The translations under genes and the position numbers were made by a program. This document shows positions 49,541 to 62,350 of a stretch of DNA of 64,000 nt, one piece after another. Under the pieces are notes generated by a model. That model was not told where the DNA came from. It saw only the letters and a list, made by a program, of their open reading frames with translations, and did not search any database. The DNA comes from Tyto alba. Its lineage: Eukaryota > Chordata > Aves > Strigiformes > Tytonidae. Position 1 is the first letter of the stretch; every line of letters begins with the position of its first letter. Where the stretch lies: NCBI RefSeq assembly GCF_018691265.1, contig NW_024881313.1:7283501-7347500 (forward strand). The letters are read 5' to 3'.

Positions 49541-50036
49541 AGAATAGAATAGAATAGAATAGAATAGAATAGAATAGAATAGAATAGAATAGAATAGAAT
49601 AGAATAGAATAGAATAGAATAGAATAGAATAGAATAGAATAGAATAGAATAGAATAGAATAGAATAGAATAGAATAGAATAGAATAGAATAGAATAGAAT
49701 AGAATAGAATAGAATAGAATAGAATAGAATAGAACAGAACGGAATAGAATAGAATAGAAATAGAAAGAAATAGAAAGAAATAGAAAGAAATAGAAATAGA
49801 AATAGAAATAAATAGAAATAGAAATAGAAATAGAAATAGAAATAAATAGAAATAGAAATAGAAATAGAAATAGAAATAGAAATAGAAATAGAAATAGAAA
49901 TAGAAATAGAAATAGAAATAGAAATAGAAATAGAAATAGAAATAGAAATAGAAATAGAAATAGAAATAGAAATAGAAATAGAAATAGAAATAGAAATAGA
50001 AATAGAAATAGAAATAGAAATAGAAATAGAAATAGA
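49541..50036 (+). repeat. Compound satellite: (AGAAT)n then (TAGAAA)n
   Basis: Positions 49541-49730 are about 38 uninterrupted AGAAT pentamers. They are followed to about 49755 by variant pentamers (agaac, ggaat), then three decamers tagaaagaaa to about 49790, then about 40 TAGAAA hexamers to 50036 with a few unit-length slips. The block abuts the reversed 3' terminus of a CR1 fragment, so it probably grew from that element's terminal microsatellite. Long open frames here encode only dipeptide or pentapeptide repeats and are not genes. Confidence 0.98.
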
Positions 50037-50095
50037 ACATTTCAGTTGGGAAGGACCTAGACAATCATCTAGTTCAACTGCCACTCACAACCTTC
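50037..50095 (-). mobile_element. CR1 LINE 3'-terminal remnant
   Basis: A short minus-strand CR1 end. The plus strand reads catttcagttgggaaggacc then tagacaatcatctagttcaa, the reverse of the '-ctagatgat...ggtcc-ttcccaactgaaa' terminus. Only about 60 bp are recognisable. It is the same terminus type as the 30455-30650 copy, and the large satellite is attached at its 3' end. Confidence 0.85.
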
Positions 50096-53000
50096 AGAAA
50101 ACCTTCAGATAATGAGACTATGTGACTTCATTCACAGCATGCAGAGTTTAAATGTAAAATCCTACTGGGTACCACTACTTGGAGCTGAGCAACCTGGTAT
50201 ATTGGTTTTGAGTTGATGTTATTTGGCACAGTCATCTAATTTTTGGTCAGTTAAGAGAGCGAGCAGTGAGGGTTTGTGTCTGGCATTTGATAAAATTTAG
50301 ATATAGCTTCACAGATTTTTTGAAGGTTAGAATGGTCTAGTTCCAAGAAATATACTTTTAATGCTGTGAAAAAGATAATATCAAAGTCAAATGAGAGTTG
50401 CTATAAGCAGATTGTATCTTCCAGTTGAAAAACAAAGCCTTGCCCGTTTCATGTTGACTTTGCCATGCAGACAGGTCTTAAGGAAGACCAATAAAAATAA
50501 TTTTAAAAAAATAAAATTGGTTCAAATGGTGAGTGAGACTCATGTTCTCAGCAGCAGTAGCGAGGCACTAGGTGAGATTCAGAAGCCAGCCATCTAAACA
50601 AGTATAAACCATACTGTCAGCTGTTTCCCACCATCTGCCTCTGTGCATACAGCTACAGATGTGGTAATGACAAGGTAAACAACAGTCTCCTGTCACTGAG
50701 GACAACCCTTTGTAGGGCTCTGCTTTTCCCCTGGTGATAGACCCAGGTGCCTTATACACAGCCTATGAGAAAATAGTGAGTTTGGCTGATCATTACCAGT
50801 CTCTGCTAGTATTCCTCCTTCCCTTGCTCTCTCTTCCACAAATATTTCTTTACCCACAGGCAAAGAAGATAAATTCTGAAAAGATCTGAGTAAAAATCAA
50901 ATCTTTGTCTGATTCGTGTATTAAAGGGAGCACTCACAACTGCAAGACATGGCTTTTCCAAACTCCACCTCTTCCTTACAAATCTGGCAAAACCTTGTCT
51001 TCCATGCATCCTCCTAGGACTTTTGCTACCTTTGAAATGTAGGTAGTTGGCTATACCTCCTGAAGTGGAGGTGAAAGTTGTAATTAATATTTTAAAAAGT
51101 CTTGTTTGACAGAGAACAGCACTATTTACTTCTAATCTCTTAATGTCTTTAAAACAGAATTTTGATATCTGCAGATTTCCTGTCCTATTCCTCTCCAAAA
51201 ACTTTTTATAAGTGTGGAAACATTTTTTAAAAAGAAATCACTAAAACCTGTTACTTTCCTCAGTTGTTTTGAAGACTAGCCAAAGAAATGCCTCTAGAAA
51301 CACCCCAAATTTTTAACATCTTTCCAATTTTGCTTTCCTCAGTAACTTGGTGTTTTAATGCATGGTACTGGCCAGATACCTTACATTCTTCTGAAAAGAC
51401 ACTTCCGAAGGTAAACATACTGGATGTTGTGAAGAAACTGTTTTTCGTTAAGTATAGCCTTAACATAGAAACATAGATCTGATCTGGCAGAAACAGCAGC
51501 AGAAGACATTCTCCACACTATGAAAAACCTCCTCTGAAATCTGTGGTAGAGCAGACCTCGAGTCATTTGGGTGCTTCAATCTCATATTTCCTAATTGAGT
51601 AAGTTTGGATTTCTTTTAAACTGAACTTTCACTAACTGAATTTCATGAGGTTTTGCTAGATATACAATTTTTGCTTTTGAAAATAACAGCAACCTCTCCT
51701 AGTCGCTCCATGCTACTTTACAAACATTTCTCACCAATCCTACTTCTATTTTAATATACTTCTAGAATTCAGTGCATTTTTGAAATTTTAGGAATTCATA
51801 TTTTTAATGTAAAATTTCCTAATATTATAGAGGATAGAAAAATAGTGAAGTTATCCTCTTGAAATAAAAAATATAAATATTTGTTCCCTTTTTTCTCAGG
51901 GGATATGACCAAGCTTCATTGCAAACCACATAGAAAATACAGTTTTTATAAGTAGGATTAACATGCAAAGATTAAGGCCAAAGCCCATTTTAATATTGTT
52001 AGATGGTAAGGTTACACTCTTGCTGTAAATACCACCTTAATCTTGAAGTTTTGATCTAGACTTGTATGATTCCCACTTAAATAAATGTACATTATTAAAG
52101 TGCAATAGCCATGAGTTGGTTAAGGTGGTTGTTTAATCAGATGGACCTACAGGACTTTATATGTGTACTGTCACATTCCTTTGCTTGATGCTGTGAGTGG
52201 TAAAGATATTTGGTAAAGACTGTGTTAAATTGGATCCAGTACTTAGTTGAATTAGATCCAGCGTATTACAGTGATTTTCAACTATTTTCAGTGTGCAGCC
52301 TTGTGTCTTCTCTGAAGAGGTAGCTGTCTGCAAAATGAATCCTAATTTCATGGCAATGACTTTCCTTTCTGTTATTTAGCTTTTCTGGAAGTCTTAGAAA
52401 TAGTCCATCTATGCTTAGGTTTCCTCAGACCACATGTTGAAAACTGCAGCTAGAGTCAGTTGAAAACAATAAGTAATGAAGGTACACAGAATGGAATTCA
52501 CTAACTGGAGATGAGGTCGGCACAGGAAAGTTATACCTGTATTATCAGACTTAAAACCATCTCTAGATTTTTATGAATGTCCATGAGTGATGTCAATATT
52601 TCAGTTCTATAGCCTGGCCAAAACAATGCATCTCAAATACAGGTTTGTCATGTAAGCTGTGCAGCACTACCTTGGTGTTACTGGGAAAAGAAGATAGCAT
52701 TGACTGAGAAAGAGAAGATCATGCAGTTCCCAACAGAACATTCTCTACTGCAGTAACAAGTGTTTTGATGGAGCTACCTAATCCTGCATCCAAGCCAGAC
52801 CTATTGTGTTTAATGGAAGAGCTGAAAAAAAATCAGCTCTTGAGGTAATAGAAATGTAGATACTCTAGTTTGGTTTTTCTTCTATCACAATATACACAGA
52901 CATGAGATGTTACTGCATACAGCTGACAGAGGAATTTTAAATGAAGAACAATAACCATGTGCAAGTTAAATTAAATGATTTCTCATTGTGTAACTGTCAT

Positions 53001-56000
53001 AGATGTCACATGATTTTTTCTATGTGTGAGGATTGATTGCTGGCAAATTTTGCAAATGGAAAGAGATCTTAATTGCAAAATATTCTATTCCTTTCTTTAT
53101 TTTCAATGGAAACATGAATTTAAATTATTTTTATTTAAACATTATGATTTCCAGGCACAATAACAAAAAAGAGAGAGGAAAAAAAGCTTCTCTAGTATTT
53201 TGCTGACATCAGCAAGGTTCTCAAAGCATTTTGCAAGACTGAGTGAAATAAAACTCATCAGACCAATGTGTTAGGTTCATAATATGATCACTTGCATATT
53301 ACAGCTAGAGGAACTATAAAATAGAGATACCAAGCAGAATATATGAAAGTCAGAAGAACCAACATCTGTTTCAACTTTGTGTGGTTTTCCAACTCTTCTG
53401 TGTTTTTCAATTAGCTTTCTCTCCCTTTAAAAAACAAAGCAACAAGACATTGTTGCGTAAGGATTATCTACTCTTCTCCAAAATCTGGAGTGAGGAAACT
53501 TGGCATGTGCCATATATGGTTGGTAGCAGCAATCTAGATGAAGATTGTTGCCATATATATATATGTAAAAAAAAAAAAAATGTAGTCTACCTAGTTGTGC
53601 AAAGCATACACAACTTTTCATTGCAAAACTATAATATACAGGTGGAAATATTAAGGTTTCCACTGGTAGATGTTTTTCTAAGCTTTAGTGTCCCTTTACA
53701 ACAGTCAGATTCATTTTGTCAAAAATCTTTGCACCCATTATTCTGACAGTGTATAACATTCACTTTGACAACTTTAAAAGCAGGCACAAGATAAGAGGGT
53801 ATAGGTTAGACAGTGGCGTGAAATTAGCTGGAGACTCTGAGATCATCAGCTGAAGGGTTTAAAGACAAGAATTATTCGTATAAATCTTTTTTCCATAACA
53901 TTAAATATATTTGCAGTATTTTATGTTTCACATAAGAAATACCTGCATCATAAATTAGCCTGACTCTAATGTCTGCATAATACCCTCACTCTGAAGGGGA
54001 GAGTAAACCGAATAGCAACAGATGCAGACATTATCTGGGAGGGCCTGCAAATCCCCAGGGAGTTGGTGGATTATTTTTAAGAAATCTGCTAGAAATAGTG
54101 TTAAAATGCAATTATACAACCAGTGGCTCACAATGCAGCATGCAACAGTGGGGGCAGTGCCCATCCTTGAAGTGTATTTGAAAGAACACAAATACGTGTT
54201 ACCAAGTGCAAAGCCTGCTGGCATTAGCCGAACCTCTGGACGAGTGCTGTGGTGGGTCCAAAGCATCAGGTGAATGCAAGAAGGAAAGCTGTGTTTTTAC
54301 CCTGAGAGGTGATGCGTGTAGATCGGAGGCAGACCTGCATTTCAAGGCTGCCATTCAAGGTGAGGAGTTACTGCTGAGCTGTATCGTGGCCACCACCACC
54401 ATCTGCCTGCTGGGAAGGACTACCTAGAACTTGCAGGGCTGGGCCCTTCACAGGTAGCTACGTGATAACATCTCTGCCTGCTCACTTTAAAAGCGCCCAG
54501 AACTCCTTCTTGTATTAAATAAGGACCTCTCCAAGAGGCAGGAGGGGAGCGAGGGGATTAGAGCGGAGGAAGGAGTGTCTGACACATCCAGCCTCTGCCC
54601 AGGTGCACTGTTGAGTTCCCGAACATAACATAACGGCTAGATTCACAGGGTTTACATGAAAGCCATTTCCAGGAAGGATCTTCCCTTCTTTCCTCTTTCA
54701 CTGCTTTAGGGGTGATTAACAGTGCTTGTACTTTCACTGCTGCACCTGCAGGTAGTGAAGAGATGTATTCACAACAGCAAGCAATTTCACAGCATGAGCA
54801 CTCAGAAGCATTATTTATTACTACCGTTCTAGCTAAAAAGTCTGAGACGGCAAAACAGTAGCACATACAAGATCTCATCACTCATCTGTAATTTGCATTT
54901 TTCATGGATACAAACCTGGCTGGCTAATTGGTAAGTCATTTGACTTGAGACTTAATATACTTTTACCTTTTGATGGATTCGGCATGAAGAGAATATATTG
55001 TGTTTTCATTACTTAGAGCCAGGAGCAATTTTCAACTTTGTGTTTTCTAGTTTCAAACAAGAGAAAAGATTTATCTGCCAGAGTAATGGATTGGTCCATT
55101 TAATTCAACATACTTCCAGCAGTTGCCACCAATGCTGTGGCTGTTGCTGAGAGCCTGTCCGTTCCTGATAATTTTGCTATCAAATACAAAATTATACAAA
55201 AGCATGCAGTGGTAGTAGAGCAGGGGAAATTCCTTTCTGTTCAAACAGCACAGGTGATGAGCATTGCAATGAAGGAAATCAGACCTCCAGTTGTTATATC
55301 TTCTATGATCAGGGTGAAGGAAAGGGGATTCAAGCTTGAACATGGCCTTTTGACAGATCAGATCAACTCCTATTCCCTCTCCAAGCACTGGTTGTCTTTA
55401 TTTCCAGAGTTGCTCATATTTAAATACACATAAGCAGATTGCTCTTTCTTTTTTGTCCATAACTCATGAGAAGGGTCAGTTTTGAAACGAGAGGAACACA
55501 GATACCAGTCCGGGACAACAGCTGGTTAAAGGTATGCTGCCGACATGAAATATAACAATATGACCCAACATACAGCTGCTGACTCTCATGGGGGGTGGAG
55601 AGTCTCCATCTCTGCCGCTACTGCCAATGGAGGCATTGGACTCACGTCATCTCCTGTCATGGCTGACTCCCTGGGTGGAGAGTGACCACAAGTAATTACA
55701 GAAAAATAGAGAGGAACATCTGGATGAATCGAGTCTCACCCAGCAACCACTGACATGATTTGACTTTCTAACAGCTATGGTGTTGTAAATAGGTTTACCC
55801 CTCTAAATCACCCTCAAACCAAATCAAACCCATAATTCATTTTCTCCTCCCCCTCCAGAGGGTAAGGAATGACATAGTTTATTTTGCCAATTACATGATC
55901 AACATCTAACTGAAACGCTTTACAAAAATAGTGGCCTGATGCACATCTGCAAAGACTGGCAGTAAGGTCATGGGATGGAGATAATCAAGTGATACCTGCC

Positions 56001-59000
56001 CAGGCCATACAGGGAAACATACCACTCAGCTATATTAAGCATGTCTTGTTGCTTTGATTGTGTCTCACTTCCTTCAAGAAACCGAAGTTATTAAGACTAA
56101 GAAAAGAAAAATCAGTGTTATGCAATCTACCTCTTTTCATTCCAGTTTGAGTGACTGTGCTTTTAATTCTTTATCTCTTACAACTTGGTTGATCACAGGT
56201 ATCATACTGTGATATTACTATAATATCCCAGACTTCTTAATAGCTTTTATTTCATTCATACAATGAACACTCCAACCCTTGTGGGAGCTGTGAAAGTGTC
56301 ATAGTTATGTTTCAATAGTCTATGAACACCTGACATCTCTGGTCTCATTCTAGCAGCACACCAGGGATGTTGCCAAACAGAAAACACCAGTTATGTTATA
56401 AAATTTATGTTTCTTGGGCGCTTGTCTTTGTTTTACAAAACCCTATCCTATACTTCTGGATTTCCATAGGATGCTATTCTAGCAGTTTGTGCTAGAAATT
56501 ATTTCATGCAGAATCCACCTAATTCAGCTGCGTGACTTAAGACTGAAATTTTAGAAATTTGAGGTTAAAAAAGCAGTGCCTGAGATTCTCAGTCAGCATG
56601 GAGAAGGAAATGTCTTTGAAGGTTTCCAGAGGGAAGGTTTCCATGGGGGGAAATCCCATCTACTTTCTTGAGCCTCTGAGCTGAAGTTTGGTGGAAAGAT
56701 GGTTAACTTCTAAAACATGGCATAGATAAACCACAAATAGAGAGTGAATATTATCCATCTTTCTGTGTGACACCATATACCAGGACCCAGTATGTGTCTG
56801 ATAAAGGGAAAAAGCTTACTTGTGGTTTTGGTAATGCCAAAGCGTGGAGAAAGGTCTTCCAGACGGAGACAGACTGTCAAAAGGCTGAAAAGGTGGAAGA
56901 CACCGGCATCCCTCCCCTCACTGTGGTGCAGCTCTCAGGGAAAAGCACCCTGTACTTCTGAAAAGCAGTGATGCGTGAGCACAAAAAGGACAGCCCTGTG
57001 CCTTTCCTAGATAGCTTTCTTCCTGGAAAGTTTACTTAGAAATCTAGTTAGAAGATTAGTCTTGCATGATCTAAAGCTATATATAGTCTAGGATACCAAA
57101 AAAGCAAGGCAGCCTTCTTTGTCTAGCTTGGAGATATGACTATTAAATTTTGTTAATATTCATTACTTATTATGTACAGCAGAAAATATTATATATTACA
57201 ATAGGAAATATATATTGGAAAAAAATTACATATTTGGGCTGCTACGTATCACATTTAAAATTACTAATAAAATAGATATTTCAGAGACAGATACAAGGAG
57301 TACATCCTACAACTAGCTGTTGGCTGTATAATATTTTGCAGTCAGGGCATAGCCTGACAGCAAAAATGAGATTTTATGGAGATGTCATTACAGCCACACC
57401 ATCTTCCTTCAGTGTAGTCCCTCTTCTCAGGTACAGCAGAAGGTCTGCAGCTGCTTCCTATGTGACTCAGAAGAGCGAGTCCTGCTTCTGTTTAATGCTG
57501 TCCCAGAGTTCAATCTCTCCGTGAAGCAAACCTCATCAGTGGTGGGTTTGGGTGTATCATGTATGCTCAACACAACAAAACACGTTTGTGAGAGCTCCAG
57601 CAGTGCTATTGCGAGAGGGATACATCAATCAAGTGAGCCAAGTTGTAAAAGTATAGTGACTCATTAAGGATTTTTGATCCTATCATTTCATCAGTTCATT
57701 ATATACAGTGGTGAAATATCCAATCTTTAAGATGGGAAGAAAAAGGAAAAAAAAAAATATTACTTGTAAAACAGCATATCCATAAACTTAGATAGTAGTT
57801 GAACCAAGTTACACACAAAAGCAGAGTGCCCTCTTGTGGCTACTAGGACAGGTAAAAAACACGGGATTATAACAAATTGTGTTGTCATGGGAATATTCTG
57901 CAATTAGAGTCTTCTCTACTGGAAGTGATTTCTATGTATTAATTCCATTATTTTTGATGGAATTTGTGAAAACTATTCTGGTAAGCCAAAGGAAACATTT
58001 TAAATGTACACACTCCAAAACATTTTTTTTTTCCTTCCAGTTTGGCAATAAAATACTATATTATTTTTCATGAATGTGAGACTTTCCTTTAAAATAAAAT
58101 GCAAGGGGTATTAACTTGGTTACTATTTTTTTTTTGGCTGTTTGTTATTAAATATTATTTTTTAAATTTAGTTTACTTTTTAGTAGTAGTTACCAAAAAT
58201 GTGTATGAAACTATAGAATCATTAAGATTTCAAAGAAAATAAATTACAATCAGTATTAATGTTAATCTATATTGTTAATTTTCCAAAACACTCTTGTGTT
58301 TTTCTTTTGATATTTATTCTGGCTTTTTTTTTTTTCCTCCACAAAAAATGTGTTTGAGATATTTCGTGTCACAGCTGAAATGGGTTTAATCTATGGACCT
58401 GACAAAAAGAAGATTATATTCTGAAATAGTACTGATGAATGTACTTTAAAAATTTTTGCATTACCATATTCTCAATTTAATAAAACCTCAGTTTCAGGTA
58501 TGTATGTCTTAATTATAGCATTAGAAAAAAAAAAATCACATTTGGAGAACAAATACAATGCAAGCAAAAGGGAGGATCGTTGAAGAACAGAATTTCTGTA
58601 GTTTTCTTTTTTAATTTCCAGACCTGTGTCTTAAGTCTATATGTTTTATATTAGGAAATTAATGTCAATTTACTCTATTTACTAGCGATTTATCCTGATT
58701 CAGAAGGTGAATTGTCTGTATGTTTTTATAGTTATGAATACACAGACATTCAGCATTAGAACATGTTTCTTCAACACTTCTTACTGAAGTCTTAATACAA
58801 TAAAAGAAAATAAACTACACAACTCCTTTTTTTTACTACATCTGCAGTTGTCTACAGAAGAATGGAAATTGGTCTTCCTTTATTACAAAATAGCACAGAA
58901 CAATTACTTCTACAAATGAATCATTAGCCGTACAATGATACAAACACAAGATAAATCGAACTATTTAATTAACTAACATATTAAGTATACACTATTTTTT

Positions 59001-59202
59001 ATCTCAACATTCACCATGAAGTGTGAGTCTGTTCTCAGCATTTCAATAAAATATGTAAGAGGATACATTATTTTATAAGATTTTTTAATAGAAATCAATC
59101 ACTTTCAGTGTTGACATCCTCAATCAATTAACATATGAAACAGTCCCAAATATAACAATGCTTTCACTCAGCCAACTAACAGATGAGAAAGGAAATAAAA
59201 TT

Positions 59203-59221
59203 AAAAAAAAAAAAAAAAAAA
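59203..59221 (+). repeat. A-rich homopolymer run
   Basis: Nineteen A residues followed by G and a further A7G run. Simple repeat. Confidence 0.9.
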
Positions 59222-62200
59222 GAAAAAAAGAACTATTCTCATCTTCCTATGAATTCCTGCTCAGAAATTGGAATAAAATTTACTGTCTTATCAAGGCTTG
59301 CTGGAACTTAGTTTCAAAGAGTCAACCAGCAAGCCAGGCCATCAATTTTTCTGTGTCGTGCAGAGACAACATGGGAGCTGAAAGCTGCACTCAGCTGCTT
59401 TGCTTTTTGGGAGAACATGGTAGGGTTAAGTAATCACCATTTACAGCACATTTGTCGCGCACTGTATTCTGTGGCATTTAGCATCTGTGTTTGCACCAAG
59501 TTTTTTAAAATACTACTTTTCATTATATAAATAGAAATGTGTATAACTATGTCTGGGACGGCAGGCACCAGTGGACAGACATGTGCATACCCATGAACAC
59601 GCGGGGAAAGAAACTGCTTTCAGCTGGCATTGCCAGGTATGTATCCTTCTAATAGTATTATGTGTACATATTTAGTAATGCAATAGGTTGTGATTTGGGT
59701 CTTTTTGTTGGTTTTATTGTTGTTTTGTTTTGTTTTGTTTTTATATTTCTGTATTCTAACACCAATCTTTAAGTGAATACCTTTGCATTTGCAAAACGAG
59801 CAGGTTTTTTTTAACTGAAGCATTGGGAAAGATGAAACTGTAACATTGTGTGAGAGCTTTAATATATTAAAGGAGTATGTTTTGATCAACAGAGGGCACT
59901 CTGTGGTTTTCAAAGGAGTCTAATAGAAGCTTAAAAGGGCTGAGTAGGAGATAACTGCGTATGGTTTTCGAAGAGTCTTTAGTACTGGTCAATCTATAAT
60001 TTATTGGAAATGCTACTGATTTCCACAATAACATAGAGCACAGGAATGAAAGAGAACCCCATCATTTGATAAAGTCAGATACTAGGATTAAGCCTGCGAT
60101 GTACATAGTCAGCTCTTAGTTACCTCTTCAGAATCGTAAATTATGTGTAAAAGTTGTAACATACTCTGAGTTAAAAGTGTACTTACTCAGTAATGGTGAC
60201 TTTTGCCCTTGCTGGTTGTTTAAAAATGGTAAGATTGAATATCGTAAGTGTAGATAGGTCAGACACCACTGCTGTTCCATACAGGATATTTCTTCCAGTT
60301 CATAAATAGGTTAGTTTCCTGGCACCAATTTAACTTGTGTTATTGATTTTACTGACCATTTTGAATTCTGTTGTTCACTTACTGTCAAAGCAAAATCATT
60401 GCATTTAAATCTAGAACTTGAAGGGGAATTTCTTTAGAGAAATGTAGGTATTTTCAGCCTATCTGTCTAGAATGCACAGAAGTAAATTGGAGTAATCTAA
60501 TGAAGATGTAGATCAATATAATGTAAAACTTCACAAATTACTTAAAATTAAACTGAGATTTTAAGATAGAAGCCAAACTATGTGAGCTTGGCAGGAGTAC
60601 TGCACGCAGAACTGTGGTACGTTAAGGTAGCATGCATGCATTTGTATAAAGTAGACTGATCCTGCTAAAAACCCTAAAACTCCAATTGGGAAAGTGATGC
60701 TGCATGCTCACCCTAGAGAACTTTAAATATGTGCTTGATTCTTTTTAACAAACCCTGCAAGCGTGCAATCGACGTGTGAAGGTGGGTGCACATGCATTAG
60801 GCAGTATAGGCATCTCTAGCTAGAGATAGGATGCTAACAGTTAAGGCAGAGAAAAGTGCAGTAAGTCCTCATTTTGTCAATTCATCTATATTAATCCCCT
60901 AGAGAATTACTGTATAATATGTGTTTGTAATTAGAGACAATAAGAAAGGCAGTGAAGAACTACTCAAAATCTAGAGGGCAAATTCTTATCTCTTTGCCGT
61001 GCCGATGAGTGTGGCATGAATTGAGGGATTTCAGTGGAGCTGCTGGAAGTGCATATGGATCAGAGCCTAGCCCTCACAAGGGACGAGGATTTCTTTATTG
61101 CAAACCTGATGAGTAGAAGTTAAGAGCTGTTTTTCTTGCTTTAACATTTACATTTGCCAACAGCTGTTTGAACATTTATAAACACAATTCCCACTGGCTG
61201 CCAAATAACCATAAATTCATTTCTGCGTATTTTTGAGTAGTAGGCATAAAAATAATTACATCTGATTAAATCCATTTATGCTTTCACATCTTATAAATCT
61301 ATAACAGATATGAATTGTTGCAATATATTATATCTAAACAAAAATTTCACGACGTGTTCGAGGCAGGCTATCTTCAGAAGGTTATGAAGCAATAATTTAC
61401 TAGGTACAGTCAGGTTGTTGTATTTCACAGTTTCATTCCAGCTAGAGTCCACAGTGTCTGGTAAGTGACAGCATGACTCGGGGCTGGAGGAGACTCAGGT
61501 GTTCAGCTTCCTGACAGTGGACTGTTTTCACATTATAGATACCCAGAAATATTCTGTGTGTAGGAGAAAGAGACCTTCAGAGTGCTGTTACAAAACAACC
61601 CTTCTCTACAGGGTACGTTTTCTCCCCCTGGAAAGTTAAACTGTGGCTAGTGTTGCTGAACACTTGTTCCTGCAAGAAAATGTGTATTTGAATACGAAGC
61701 GTGCGTGCTGCTAGCGCACACCGTGCTTGCAAGTGTGGGGCTACAGAGACTGAGTTTGCTTCCTCCCGGTGACTGCATAATGCCTCTCGTCACGTAATAT
61801 TTAACCTTGCATGTTCTACCACAGTCCTGTGTAACACTTCATTTTAGGTGTGCCAGCATTATTAATTCATTTCGTAGTCACTGTAATAACACTGATCATA
61901 ATTAACTCATTCTGTAGCCTGGTGAATGTTGTAAGTACTCGCATGGAATTCCACTGCAATTCAGCACCAATTAAGGTACCACCTAATTTTCACAGAGAAA
62001 CAAGCGTGTGATCTGTCTCATGAAGTAACTCCCTTAACATCTCAGAGTGGTCCAAATATTTGGAGTGTATGGGTGTTGTGAATATGTTGGATATATTGCC
62101 TCTCTGAGGAAAATTGTGTATGCTGTGTTATTATGCAACAAAATCATTGTCTAAAATACAATACACATGTGCCTACTCTGTATCTAATTATGTAAACTAT

Positions 62201-62317
62201 ATTGCACTGCATTTAAAACTGATAAATGTATTTCTTTCTACTTTACAAAAAAATGAAAATAGCCAAGCTGCTTTCCTAGAACTTAAAAGCAAAGCTATAC
62301 AAGAAATACCTTTAAAT

Positions 62318-62350
62318 TAAAAAAAAAAAAAAACAAAACAAAACAAAACA
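62318..62350 (+). repeat. A run with (CAAAA)n
   Basis: About fifteen A followed by three CAAAA units. Simple repeat with no adjacent retroposed gene seen. Confidence 0.9.

Noticed and set aside
49425..50084. Minus-strand open frames of 219 and 187 codons
   Set aside because: They are translations of the AGAAT/TAGAAA satellite and consist of Ser-Ile, Tyr-Phe and similar repeats.
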